A stretch of 6,681 nt of DNA from positions 1 to 6,681 of the forward strand of contig JAIEIQ010000332.1 of NCBI GenBank assembly GCA_029065305.1. Direction: 5' to 3'. Of this stretch, positions 1-5,297 are shown piece after piece (positions within the stretch are counted from its first letter, which is position 1; the number at the start of each line of letters is the position of its first letter). The translations under genes and the position numbers were made by a program. The stretch is from Oscillospiraceae bacterium. Its GTDB lineage: Bacteria > Bacillota > Clostridia > Oscillospirales > Oscillospiraceae. The notes under the pieces were generated by a model that did no database searches, was not told the origin of the DNA, and saw only the letters and a list, made by a program, of their open reading frames with translations.

Positions 1-175
1 GCCGAAGCTGCCCCGGGACCCGCCGCCAAACCCGCCGCCCATGGGGGGACGGGGACCGCCGCCGAAGGAGCCTCTGGAGCCACCGCTGAAGCCGCCCCGG
101 CTTCCTCCGCCGAAGCTGCCCCGGGAGCCGCCGCTGAACCCGCCGCCCGCAGGGGGACGGGGACCGCCGCCGAAG
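1..175. repeat. 108-bp tandem duplication in the Gly-rich tail coding region
   Basis: Bases 1-67 and 109-175 match at 61 of 67 positions, offset 108 bp, which is exactly 36 codons. The differences are at 19, 27, 28 and 41-43 of the first copy. The repeat keeps the reading frame and encodes the GPRPP-glycine block plus flanking SRGSFGG units of the TPM protein's tail. Shorter SRGSFGG/SRGGFSGG units also recur inside it. The first copy runs up to the window edge, so more copies may follow. Confidence 0.8.
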
Positions 176-966
176 CCGCCCGGACCTCTGGGCCCTCTGG
201 GGGGCGGCGGGGGAGGCGGCGTCCTGCGCCGGCGGTACCACGCCGATCCGGGCCGGTGCCACCAGAAAATTGGGCGGTACACCACCGGGGGAACCGGCAT
301 CCCACCGTACCGGCCATACCAGCTCCGATAGCGCATACTGTCGATGGCGCTGAAAAGAACAATCAAGGCGATAAGCAAAATGATTGCCGGAAGCAGGGAA
401 ATGATGATATTCGACTCCCTGGAATAGGACGTATCGCCAAAAAGCGTGTGGACGTGGGCAAAAAGATTCAGAACGCCCGCATCCCAGTCGCCCGCCGAGG
501 CGGGCGGGAAGAGGTAGTCGTTGACGAATTGGCCCTCGCTGTTGTTGAACCGGTCGCCAAAACGGCCGGAGCTGAGCAGATAGGCGTCCGGAGCACCGGC
601 GTCGATGAGGAGCAGGGCGTCATCCTCGTAGAGCTCCAGCTCGGCTGCCCAGGCATACGCGGCCTCCAAAAAGTCATTGCCATAGGCGCTGGCATCCCGG
701 ACGGTGACCACCGCCAGAACGCTTTTATACGCCTTCACCCAGTTGGCATTGTAGATGTCGATGGTGTCCTCCGTACCCCCGGAGAGGATATGGGCATCAT
801 CCACCACATACTGGTGGACCTCCGACGTTTTAATGTGGGTATCCAGCTCCATGCCGCCCTCCGGCGTGGAAGCCTTGGGCGCCTTCGACAGGCCGTAGAA
901 GGACGAGGCCGCGATGGCGACGACCAGCACGACAATCGCCAGACCTCTGCTTTTTAACAGTTTCAA
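1..966 (-). CDS. TPM-domain membrane protein with Gly/Arg-rich tail (C-terminus beyond window)
   Basis: The gene reads from a TTG start at 966-964 to the left edge without a stop, giving 322 visible codons. The TTG is chosen because AAAGGAG (973-979) lies 6 nt upstream and no ATG fits the N-terminus. Residues 8-22 are a hydrophobic signal anchor or signal peptide. Residues about 50-176 resemble the TPM fold (TLP18.3/Psb32/MOLO-1 family), with the opening YVVDDAHILS, a central strand SVLAVVTV, and DALLLIDAG then YLLSSGRFGDRF. Residues 186-208 form a second membrane helix, followed by an Arg-rich segment, seven prolines (250-256) and a Gly-Ser-Arg-Phe tail of the GGSRGSFGGG type. The implied topology is TPM domain outside, tail in the cytoplasm. 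It is last of the visible genes in the xpaC-telA operon, 21 nt after telA. TPM proteins are variously linked to membrane-protein quality control or assembly; the role here is not shown by the sequence. Family call firm, function open. Confidence 0.85.
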   Translation of the reverse strand, partial: MKLLKSRGLAIVVLVVAIAASSFYGLSKAPKASTPEGGMELDTHIKTSEVHQYVVDDAHILSGGTEDTIDIYNANWVKAYKSVLAVVTVRDASAYGNDFLEAAYAWAAELELYEDDALLLIDAGAPDAYLLSSGRFGDRFNNSEGQFVNDYLFPPASAGDWDAGVLNLFAHVHTLFGDTSYSRESNIIISLLPAIILLIALIVLFSAIDSMRYRSWYGRYGGMPVPPVVYRPIFWWHRPGSAWYRRRRTPPPPPPPRGPRGPGGFGGGPRPPAGGGFSGGSRGSFGGGSRGGFSGGSRGSFGGGPRPPMGGGFGGGSRGSFG

Positions 967-972
967 GGGGCG

Positions 973-979
973 CTCCTTT
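973..979 (-). promoter_or_regulatory. Ribosome binding site supporting a TTG start
   Basis: AAAGGAG on the minus strand, 6 nt before the TTG at 966-964. It lies in the 21-nt gap after the telA stop and settles the unusual start codon of the TPM protein. Confidence 0.8.
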
Positions 980-987
980 CCGCAGGA

Positions 988-2157
988 CTAACCCCGCAGC
1001 TCCATCAGCTTTTGCTTGAGCTCGCCCTCGATGCGGCCCAGCTCCACCTCCGCCTGGCGGCGCTTCTCTGCGCCCTCCTTCTGGATCTGAATCACCTCGT
1101 CGAGGGTGGAGATGAGCTGCTGGTTGGTGTGCTGGAGCGTCTCGATATCAATGATGCTCCGCTCAGCCTCCTTGGCGGTGGCAACGGTGCCCATTTTCAG
1201 CATCTCCGCGTTCTTTCTGAGGAGCTCGTTGGTGGCGTTGGTGACGGCGGTCTGGGCGGCGGTGGCCCGGCGGCTGTTCTCCATGCCCAGGGCCAGCACC
1301 ATCTGGCTCTTCCACAGGGGGATGGTGTTGACCAGGGAGGACTGGATCTTCTCCACCATCATGGTGTCGTTGTTCTGGAGCATCCGGGTCTGGGGGCCCA
1401 TCTGGATGGAGACCATCCGGGTGAGTTCCAGGTCGTGGAGCTTCTTCTCGAACCGGTTGCACATCTGCTGCATGTCGTTGTAGGCCTGGGCGTCCTCCGC
1501 CGCGCCGCTGGCCTCCGCCTTCCTGCGCATCTCCTCCAGCTGGCCGGAGCGGATCTCCGCCAGGCGCTTCTTCCCGGCGATGATGTACATGGTCAGCTCC
1601 TTATAGTACTTGAGGTTCAGCTCGTACATCTGGTCAAACATGGCGATGTCCTTCATCAGGACGACCTGGTGCTGCTCCAGCTCCCGGGCGATCTTGTCCA
1701 CATTGGCCTCCGCCTTGCCGTACTGGGCCTTCATGGCCTCCATTTTATTGCTGGCCTTCTTGAAAAAGCCGAAGAGGCCCTTTTCCTCCTCCTCCTGGCC
1801 GAAGCTCTTGAGCTCCACCACCAGAGTGGACAGGGTGTCCCCCACCTCGCCCAGGTCCTTGGTCCGCACGTTCTTGAGCGCGCTCTCCGAGAAGCCGGCC
1901 ACGCTCTTCTGAGCCGCCGCGCCGTACTGGAGCACCAGCTGGGAGTCGGAGATGTCGATCTTCTTGGAGAACTCGTCCACCATCTTTTTCTCCGCCTCGG
2001 TGAGCATGCTGTCGTCGATGACCACCGGCTCTATTTTCTTCTCCTCCACCGCCGGGGCGGCGGGCTCCTCAAACCCCAGGGTCAGGGAGGGGGCCTCCAC
2101 CTTGGCAGCGTCGGCGTTCAGGGTCAGCTCGGGCATCATGCCTTCCATATCACTCAT
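988..2157 (-). CDS. telA: TelA/KlaA-family toxic anion resistance protein
   Basis: A 389-residue cytoplasmic, largely helical protein. Residues 1-50 are an acidic, Pro/Ala-rich linker. The TelA family region runs from about 70 to the end, with a helical segment NVRTKDLGEVGDTLSTLV (97-114), a conserved-looking YKELTMYIIAGKKRLAEI (185-202), the family hallmark QTRMLQNNDTMMVEKIQSSL (256-275), then NTIPLWKSQMVLALG (277-291), TNELLRKNAEMLK (309-321) and IIDIETLQ (335-342). The C-terminus (355-389) is a charged coiled coil. TelA proteins were named from tellurite resistance on a plasmid; the chromosomal homologue YaaN sits next to xpaC in Bacillus subtilis. The biochemical activity is unknown. The start at 2157 is preferred because GGAGG lies 8 nt upstream; an in-frame ATG at 2175 would add six residues but has no such site. 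The start overlaps the end of the upstream gene by 8 nt, suggesting translational coupling. Confidence 0.93.
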   Translation of the reverse strand: MSDMEGMMPELTLNADAAKVEAPSLTLGFEEPAAPAVEEKKIEPVVIDDSMLTEAEKKMVDEFSKKIDISDSQLVLQYGAAAQKSVAGFSESALKNVRTKDLGEVGDTLSTLVVELKSFGQEEEEKGLFGFFKKASNKMEAMKAQYGKAEANVDKIARELEQHQVVLMKDIAMFDQMYELNLKYYKELTMYIIAGKKRLAEIRSGQLEEMRRKAEASGAAEDAQAYNDMQQMCNRFEKKLHDLELTRMVSIQMGPQTRMLQNNDTMMVEKIQSSLVNTIPLWKSQMVLALGMENSRRATAAQTAVTNATNELLRKNAEMLKMGTVATAKEAERSIIDIETLQHTNQQLISTLDEVIQIQKEGAEKRRQAEVELGRIEGELKQKLMELRG

Positions 2158-2425
2158 CGTCTTGTCCTCCATCATAGTTTACAGTAAGATCTTCCCCGCC
2201 GGAGCGCCGGGAAAAGGCGTTCCGCAGAAATCCAGTTTTTTCCTGCTCCTCCCGAAGCAGCTCGCCGCCCATAACGGCGTTGAGGAACGAGCTGAGAAAC
2301 CACAGCGCGCCCATGAACAGGGAGAAATTCCGGTCCTCCTCCCGCTTGGACGCCTTGTAGAAATACGACCCCGAGATCATCCCCTCCGCGATGGCGAGAA
2401 GGTAGTAGAGTATGCCGGTTTTCAT
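2150..2425 (-). CDS. Small two-helix membrane protein of unknown function
   Basis: A 91-residue protein I do not recognise. Residues about 4-23 (ILYYLLAIAEGMISGSYFY) and 34-53 (FSLFMGALWFLSSFLNAVMG) are probable membrane helices joined by a short charged loop KASKREEDRN. The last 35 residues are a polar, mostly acidic tail (REEQEKTG, ending GGQDDE) with a basic patch RNAFSRR. By charge, the loop (K24, K27, R28, R32) and the tail disagree on which side is inside, so topology is uncertain. The start is supported by AAGGAGG 9 nt upstream, which overlaps the xpaC stop. The gene lies 14 nt after xpaC and overlaps telA by 8 nt, so it is almost certainly translated and works with them, perhaps as a membrane anchor or partner. 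That role is inferred from position only. Confidence 0.85.
   Translation of the reverse strand: MKTGILYYLLAIAEGMISGSYFYKASKREEDRNFSLFMGALWFLSSFLNAVMGGELLREEQEKTGFLRNAFSRRSGGEDLTVNYDGGQDDE
2166..2170 (-). promoter_or_regulatory. Ribosome binding site of telA
   Basis: GGAGG on the minus strand, 8 nt before the ATG at 2157-2155 and inside the 3' end of the preceding gene. It favours that start over the in-frame ATGs at 2175 and 2172. Confidence 0.7.
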
Positions 2426-2439
2426 CGTGTCAATCCTCC

Positions 2440-3159
2440 TTACAGCTCCAGCCTGATATCCGTTCCGTCAGCGTTCTTGGTGGTCTCCGCCTCCATCTTC
2501 TCCCCGGCCAGCCCCTCCCGGGAGAGCATGGTCTCCAGCACGGAGATATCCGTGGAGATGTCCATGGCCTCCGAGCCGAAAAGGCTGTCCAGCTGCTTTT
2601 CAAAGGCGGCGGCGATGGTGCCCATGATGTTCTCCACTTTGGCCTTGGTGCCGGTGATATTCTCCCCCGCCGCGCCGGTGGAATCCATGCGGTCGTAGGC
2701 GTTGAGGAGCTTCAGCGTGGTGGGCAGGTAGTAGTCCATAAACTTGCGGATCTGGGGCAGCTTGTCCGGGCTGGCCTTCACCTGGGCGAAAATCTGCTGG
2801 CAGGACGCCTCCAGCCGCCGGATATCCGCCGAGATCTTCTCGTCCTCAATGGCGTCGTCCAGCCGCTTCATCTCGCTGATGGCCTTCCGCCCGTCGTCTA
2901 GCATTTTGTCCAGCTCCGGATTCCCGGTGGCCTCCGGCTTTTTGGGCTCCGCCTTAGGGGCCTCCGAGGCCTTGGCCGGGGCCGCTCCGCCCCCGCACAG
3001 GGCCCGCAGCAGCAAATACACGCCCAGGCTCAGCACGGCGGTAAAGGCGAAGTGGCTCACCCTGTACAGATCGAAGGCCAACGCCCGGGCCACCCACACC
3101 GCCGCCGCGCCATAATAGGGCAGGACCGATCCGCGGACTTTTTGGGACGCTGTGCCCAT
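2440..3159 (-). CDS. xpaC: XpaC-family protein (5-bromo-4-chloroindolyl phosphate hydrolysis family)
   Basis: A 239-residue membrane protein. Residues about 12-30 are a moderately hydrophobic segment and 34-55 a clear membrane helix (FAFTAVLSLGVYLLLRAL). An Ala/Pro/Lys/Glu-rich linker spans 59-78, and the cytoplasmic helical XpaC domain runs about 80-220 with the typical IRKFMDYYLPTTLKLLNAY (137-155). The family is named after a Bacillus gene reported to affect cleavage of the chromogenic substrate X-phos; no phosphatase motif is visible and true enzymatic activity is doubtful. It commonly neighbours telA, as here. The start at 3159 is chosen because AAGGGGGAG (3167-3175) precedes it by 7 nt, and because the longer in-frame start at 3228 falls in the promoter -35 box and so cannot be on the transcript. 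First gene of the operon. Confidence 0.9.
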   Translation of the reverse strand: MGTASQKVRGSVLPYYGAAAVWVARALAFDLYRVSHFAFTAVLSLGVYLLLRALCGGGAAPAKASEAPKAEPKKPEATGNPELDKMLDDGRKAISEMKRLDDAIEDEKISADIRRLEASCQQIFAQVKASPDKLPQIRKFMDYYLPTTLKLLNAYDRMDSTGAAGENITGTKAKVENIMGTIAAAFEKQLDSLFGSEAMDISTDISVLETMLSREGLAGEKMEAETTKNADGTDIRLEL

Positions 3160-3166
3160 TTCCTGT

Positions 3167-3175
3167 CTCCCCCTT
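3167..3175 (-). promoter_or_regulatory. Ribosome binding site of xpaC
   Basis: AAGGGGGAG on the minus strand, 7 nt before the ATG at 3159-3157. It marks the true start; the 23 extra residues that a start at 3228 would give are non-coding leader and promoter. Confidence 0.75.
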
Positions 3176-3199
3176 CCGGTTGGTTCTATATATGTCACT

Positions 3200-3228
3200 A
3201 GTATACCTCGAAAACAGGCCCCGGTCAA
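3200..3228 (-). promoter_or_regulatory. SigA-type promoter of the xpaC-telA-TPM operon
   Basis: On the minus strand, TTGACC (3223-3228) is separated by 17 nt from TATACT (3200-3205). One base in each box differs from consensus. The start of transcription is expected near 3193, giving a leader of about 34 nt before xpaC. No promoter-like pair was noticed in the short gaps between the downstream genes, which fits a single operon. Confidence 0.85.
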
Positions 3229-3261
3229 GATATCCGTGAAAAACTCCCGAGAAATCCCAAA

Positions 3262-3295
3262 GATAAACAGCGGACCGCCGGAACCGGCGGTCCGC
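3262..3295 (-). terminator. Rho-independent terminator after the 92-residue gene
   Basis: A perfect 12-bp inverted repeat (GCGGACCGCCGG / CCGGCGGTCCGC; arms 3270-3281 and 3284-3295) begins 15 nt past the stop codon. It is followed on the minus strand by TGTTTATCTTT, an imperfect U-rich run. It would end transcription just before the xpaC promoter, insulating the two units. Confidence 0.8.
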
Positions 3296-3310
3296 CTCGC
3301 GAGCGCGGGG

Positions 3311-3589
3311 CTATTTCTTCTCCGGCGCCGTTTTCACCGGGTCCAGGATGTACACGCTGTTGAGCGTCTCCACCGTAATCCGCCCGGTCTCCTTGTCCTT
3401 CTGCCAGTTTTGAACCAGACTGGTGCGGATGTACTTGTCGCAGGGGTCCCCCCGGCGGTTGTAGCGGCAGTGGAAGAGCACACAGTTTTCCTCCATCTTC
3501 GCGTCGCCGATGACGCCCACCCGCTCCCGGCTCTCCGTATCGGCCTTGGACACGCCCTCCCGGTCGGTGATTCGGATAATCTGATACAT
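3311..3589 (-). CDS. Conserved-looking hypothetical protein, 92 residues
   Basis: I do not recognise this protein. It is short, soluble and charged, with no signal peptide or membrane helix. It appears rich in alternating beta-strand pattern: YQIIRI (2-7), RVGVIGDA (23-30), CVLFHCRYN (36-44), RITVETLNSVYIL (70-82). Cysteines are at 36, 41 and 50, too loosely spaced for an obvious zinc or iron-sulfur motif. The tail (85-92) is Lys/Pro/Glu rich. Evidence that it is a real gene is strong: a near-perfect promoter at 3637-3664, GGGAGG 5 nt before the ATG, and a strong hairpin terminator just after the stop. It is a one-gene unit, divergent from larE. Function unknown; sharing a control region with the lar operon is only a weak hint. 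Confidence 0.85.
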   Translation of the reverse strand: MYQIIRITDREGVSKADTESRERVGVIGDAKMEENCVLFHCRYNRRGDPCDKYIRTSLVQNWQKDKETGRITVETLNSVYILDPVKTAPEKK

Positions 3590-3603
3590 ACGCGCCTCCC
3601 TCT

Positions 3604-3625
3604 CCCCTCCGCCAGCGGCGGGGGG
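3604..3625 (-). promoter_or_regulatory. Hairpin in the 5' leader of the 92-residue gene
   Basis: On the minus-strand transcript CCCC-CCGCC, loop GCT, GGCGG-A-GGGG can fold into a 9-bp GC stem with one bulged base. It lies within about 5 nt of the predicted transcript start and close upstream of the ribosome binding site. It could stabilise the 5' end or affect ribosome access. No U-run follows, so it is not a terminator. Confidence 0.45.
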
Positions 3626-3636
3626 ATTTTTCCTTT

Positions 3637-3664
3637 ATTATATCAGAACGCCGGTTTTTGTCAA
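3637..3664 (-). promoter_or_regulatory. Consensus extended -10 promoter of the 92-residue gene
   Basis: On the minus strand, TTGACA (3659-3664) and TATAAT (3637-3642) both match the SigA consensus exactly, with a 16-nt spacer that ends in the extended -10 motif TGA. Transcription should begin near 3630, about 40 nt before the ATG. This is the strongest-looking promoter in the window. Confidence 0.9.
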
Positions 3665-3675
3665 TTCTGTACTTG

Positions 3676-3694
3676 GCTGGAGGGCGCTGGAGGG
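3676..3694. repeat. Tandem 9-bp direct repeat between divergent promoters
   Basis: GCTGGAGGG occurs at 3676-3684 and again at 3686-3694, a 10-bp period or about one helical turn. Both copies lie in the 40 bp between the two divergent -35 boxes. This is a candidate operator for a protein binding one face of the helix; no regulator is identified. Confidence 0.4.
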
Positions 3695-3704
3695 AAGTCC
3701 ACGA

Positions 3705-3733
3705 TTGACAGCCGGGCCGGTTGCTGGTATGCT
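3705..3733 (+). promoter_or_regulatory. SigA-type promoter of the larEBC operon
   Basis: TTGACA (3705-3710), a 17-nt spacer and TATGCT (3728-3733), preceded by TGG, an extended -10 motif. Transcription should start near 3740, about 28 nt before the larE ATG. The longer in-frame larE opening at 3705 begins exactly at this -35 box and is therefore not used. Confidence 0.85.
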
Positions 3734-3753
3734 GATAGGCGGAAAACAAACCC

Positions 3754-3759
3754 AGGAGG
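3754..3759 (+). promoter_or_regulatory. Ribosome binding site of larE
   Basis: AGGAGG, 8 nt before the ATG at 3768. It fixes the larE start together with the promoter position. Confidence 0.8.
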
Positions 3760-3767
3760 CGCTTCCC

Positions 3768-4526
3768 ATGACGATGCAGGCATTTTTTCAGGCCCACCCC
3801 ACCGCCGCCGTGGCTTTCTCCGGCGGGGTGGACTCGGCGTGGCTTCTGCACGAGGCTGTCCGGTACGCAAAAAAAACAGCGGCCTACTTTGTCCGCACCC
3901 CCTTCCAGCCCGCCTTTGAGCTGGACGACGCCCGGGAGACTGCCCAACTGCTGGGGGCGGCGCTGACGGTGGTGGACTTCGACATTCTGACGATCCCCGA
4001 GGCGGCGTCCAACCCCCCCGACCGCTGCTACTACTGCAAGCGGGCCCTGTTCTCCCGGCTCCTGACGCAGGCCCGGGCGGACGGCTTCGGCTGCGTCCTG
4101 GACGGCGGCAACGCCTCCGACGACGCCTCGGACCGTCCGGGGATGCGTGCCCTCCGGGAGCTGGGGGTGCTCTCGCCCCTGCGGCTGTGCGGGCTCGCCA
4201 AAAGCGATATCCGGCGGCTGGCCCGGGAGGCGGGGATCCCTGTGTGGGACAAGCCCTCCTACGCCTGTCTGGCCACCCGGATTCCCGCCGGAACGCCCAT
4301 CACCCAGGCGGATCTGGCCCGGGTGGAGCGGGGCGAGGGGAAGCTGACGGCCCTGGGATTCGCGGACCCGCGCCTGCGCCTGCGGGGGGAGGACGCCCTT
4401 TTGCAGGTCCGCCCGGAGCAGCTGGAGGAGGCCCGGGAGCGTCTGACGGAGATAGCGGAGCTGCTGGCCGGGGAGGCGCGGCATCTGGAGCTGGACCCCG
4501 CCGGCCGGGAGAGCCGGGAGGTATAA
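3768..4526 (+). CDS. larE: LarE, ATP-dependent sulfur transferase for the nickel-pincer cofactor
   Basis: A 252-residue cytoplasmic PP-loop ATP pyrophosphatase. In the known pathway LarE adenylates the carboxylates of pyridinium-3,5-biscarboxylic acid mononucleotide and replaces oxygen with sulfur to give the bisthiocarboxylic product. The PP-loop SGGVDS is at 18-23. RCYYCKRALF (86-95), DGGNASDDASDRPGMRAL (112-129) and GIPVWDKPSYACLATRIP (156-173) match the LarE family. Cys167 in YACLATR aligns with the sacrificial Cys176 of the Lactobacillus plantarum enzyme. Cys87 and Cys90 form an added CxxC, so this protein has the three-cysteine arrangement associated with iron-sulfur-dependent LarE (described in Thermotoga maritima) rather than the single-cysteine type. 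Length is close to the family norm. It is the first gene of the operon, 9 nt before larB. Confidence 0.95.
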   Translation: MTMQAFFQAHPTAAVAFSGGVDSAWLLHEAVRYAKKTAAYFVRTPFQPAFELDDARETAQLLGAALTVVDFDILTIPEAASNPPDRCYYCKRALFSRLLTQARADGFGCVLDGGNASDDASDRPGMRALRELGVLSPLRLCGLAKSDIRRLAREAGIPVWDKPSYACLATRIPAGTPITQADLARVERGEGKLTALGFADPRLRLRGEDALLQVRPEQLEEARERLTEIAELLAGEARHLELDPAGRESREV

Positions 4527-4535
4527 GGAGACGAC

Positions 4536-5297
4536 ATGGAACAAAAAGAGTTGCTGGAGCTTTTGAGCCGGGTCCGGGACGGGGCTCTCTCCCCGGAGGA
4601 CGCCGCCGGACTGCTGGAGCGCCCGGCCTTTGAGGACCTGGGCTACGCCAAGGTGGACCACCACCGCGCCGCCCGGCAGGGCGCCGCCGAGGTCATCTAC
4701 GGCCAGGGCAAGACAGCGGAGCAGATCGAGGGCGTTGTCCGCTCCCTGGCGGACCGGGGGGCCGGAAATATCCTCATTACCCGCCTGGACGGGGAGAAGG
4801 AGTCGCGCCTCCGGGGAAAATTCCCTTATGACTACAGCGTCCCGGCCCGGCTGGCGGTGGCCTTTCCGGAGGAGCGGGCGCTGACGGGCTCCATTGCCGT
4901 TGTCTCCGCCGGGACCAGCGATCTGGCCGTGTGCGAGGAGGCCGCGCTGACCGCCGAGGCTCTGGGCAGCCGCGTCACCCGGGTCTACGACGCCGGGGTG
5001 GCCGGGCTCCACCGCCTGCTGGCCAATCTGGAGACACTGGAGAAGGCCCGGTGCATTATCGCCGTGGCCGGGATGGAGGGGGCCCTGCCCAGCGTGGTGG
5101 GAGGGCTGGTGTCCTGCCCGGTTATCGCCGTACCCACCAGCGTGGGGTACGGAGCCAACCTGGGAGGGCTGGCGGCGCTGCTGGCTATGCTCAACTCCTG
5201 CGCCAGCGGGGTGAGCGTGGTGAATATTGACAACGGCTTCGGGGCCGGATTTCTGGCCCACCGGATCAATCAGATGAAGGGAGTAGCGGAGGAGTGA
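4536..5297 (+). CDS. larB: LarB, NaAD carboxylase/hydrolase of nickel-pincer cofactor synthesis
   Basis: A 253-residue cytoplasmic enzyme. LarB carboxylates C5 of the pyridinium ring of nicotinic acid adenine dinucleotide with CO2 and releases AMP, giving the substrate for LarE. Residues about 34-60 (DLGYAKVDHHRAARQGAAEV) form the family's N-terminal signature. The C-terminal half resembles the PurE-type AIR carboxylase fold: VVSAGTSDLAVCEEA (122-136), YDAGVAGLHRL (151-161), AGMEGALPSVVGGL (178-191), PTSVGYGA (200-207) and NSCASGVSVVNIDNGFGAG (220-238). Cys222 and Glu181 align, one position off, with catalytic Cys221 and Glu180 of the Lactobacillus plantarum enzyme. The ATG follows AAGGAG by 5 nt, and the end overlaps larC by 4 nt. 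Confidence 0.96.
   Translation: MEQKELLELLSRVRDGALSPEDAAGLLERPAFEDLGYAKVDHHRAARQGAAEVIYGQGKTAEQIEGVVRSLADRGAGNILITRLDGEKESRLRGKFPYDYSVPARLAVAFPEERALTGSIAVVSAGTSDLAVCEEAALTAEALGSRVTRVYDAGVAGLHRLLANLETLEKARCIIAVAGMEGALPSVVGGLVSCPVIAVPTSVGYGANLGGLAALLAMLNSCASGVSVVNIDNGFGAGFLAHRINQMKGVAEE

Noticed and set aside
1..175. Possible CRISPR-like or mobile repeat
   Set aside because: The repeats are in frame, lack unique spacers of constant length and encode a low-complexity protein tail.
41..957. Plus-strand open frames, including a proline-rich one, opposite the TPM gene
   Set aside because: They are reverse readings of the Gly-rich tail and TPM domain. The minus-strand frame has a signal segment, TPM domain and ribosome binding site.
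2158..2175. Longer telA start at 2175
   Set aside because: No ribosome binding site precedes it, whereas GGAGG is well placed for the ATG at 2157. The longer form cannot be fully excluded.
1012..2187. A 391-codon plus-strand open frame opposite telA
   Set aside because: The product is Leu/His/Gly-rich with no family features and mirrors the telA codon structure; no promoter or ribosome binding site was noticed for it.
1952..2698. A 248-codon plus-strand open frame across telA, the small gene and xpaC
   Set aside because: It is Ser-rich antisense sequence spanning three well-supported minus-strand genes.
3225..5261. A 678-codon open frame on the minus strand covering the larE/larB region
   Set aside because: It is antisense to larE and larB, runs through two promoters and the 92-residue gene, and its product is low-complexity Gly/Pro/Gln/Arg, typical of a shadow frame in GC-rich DNA.
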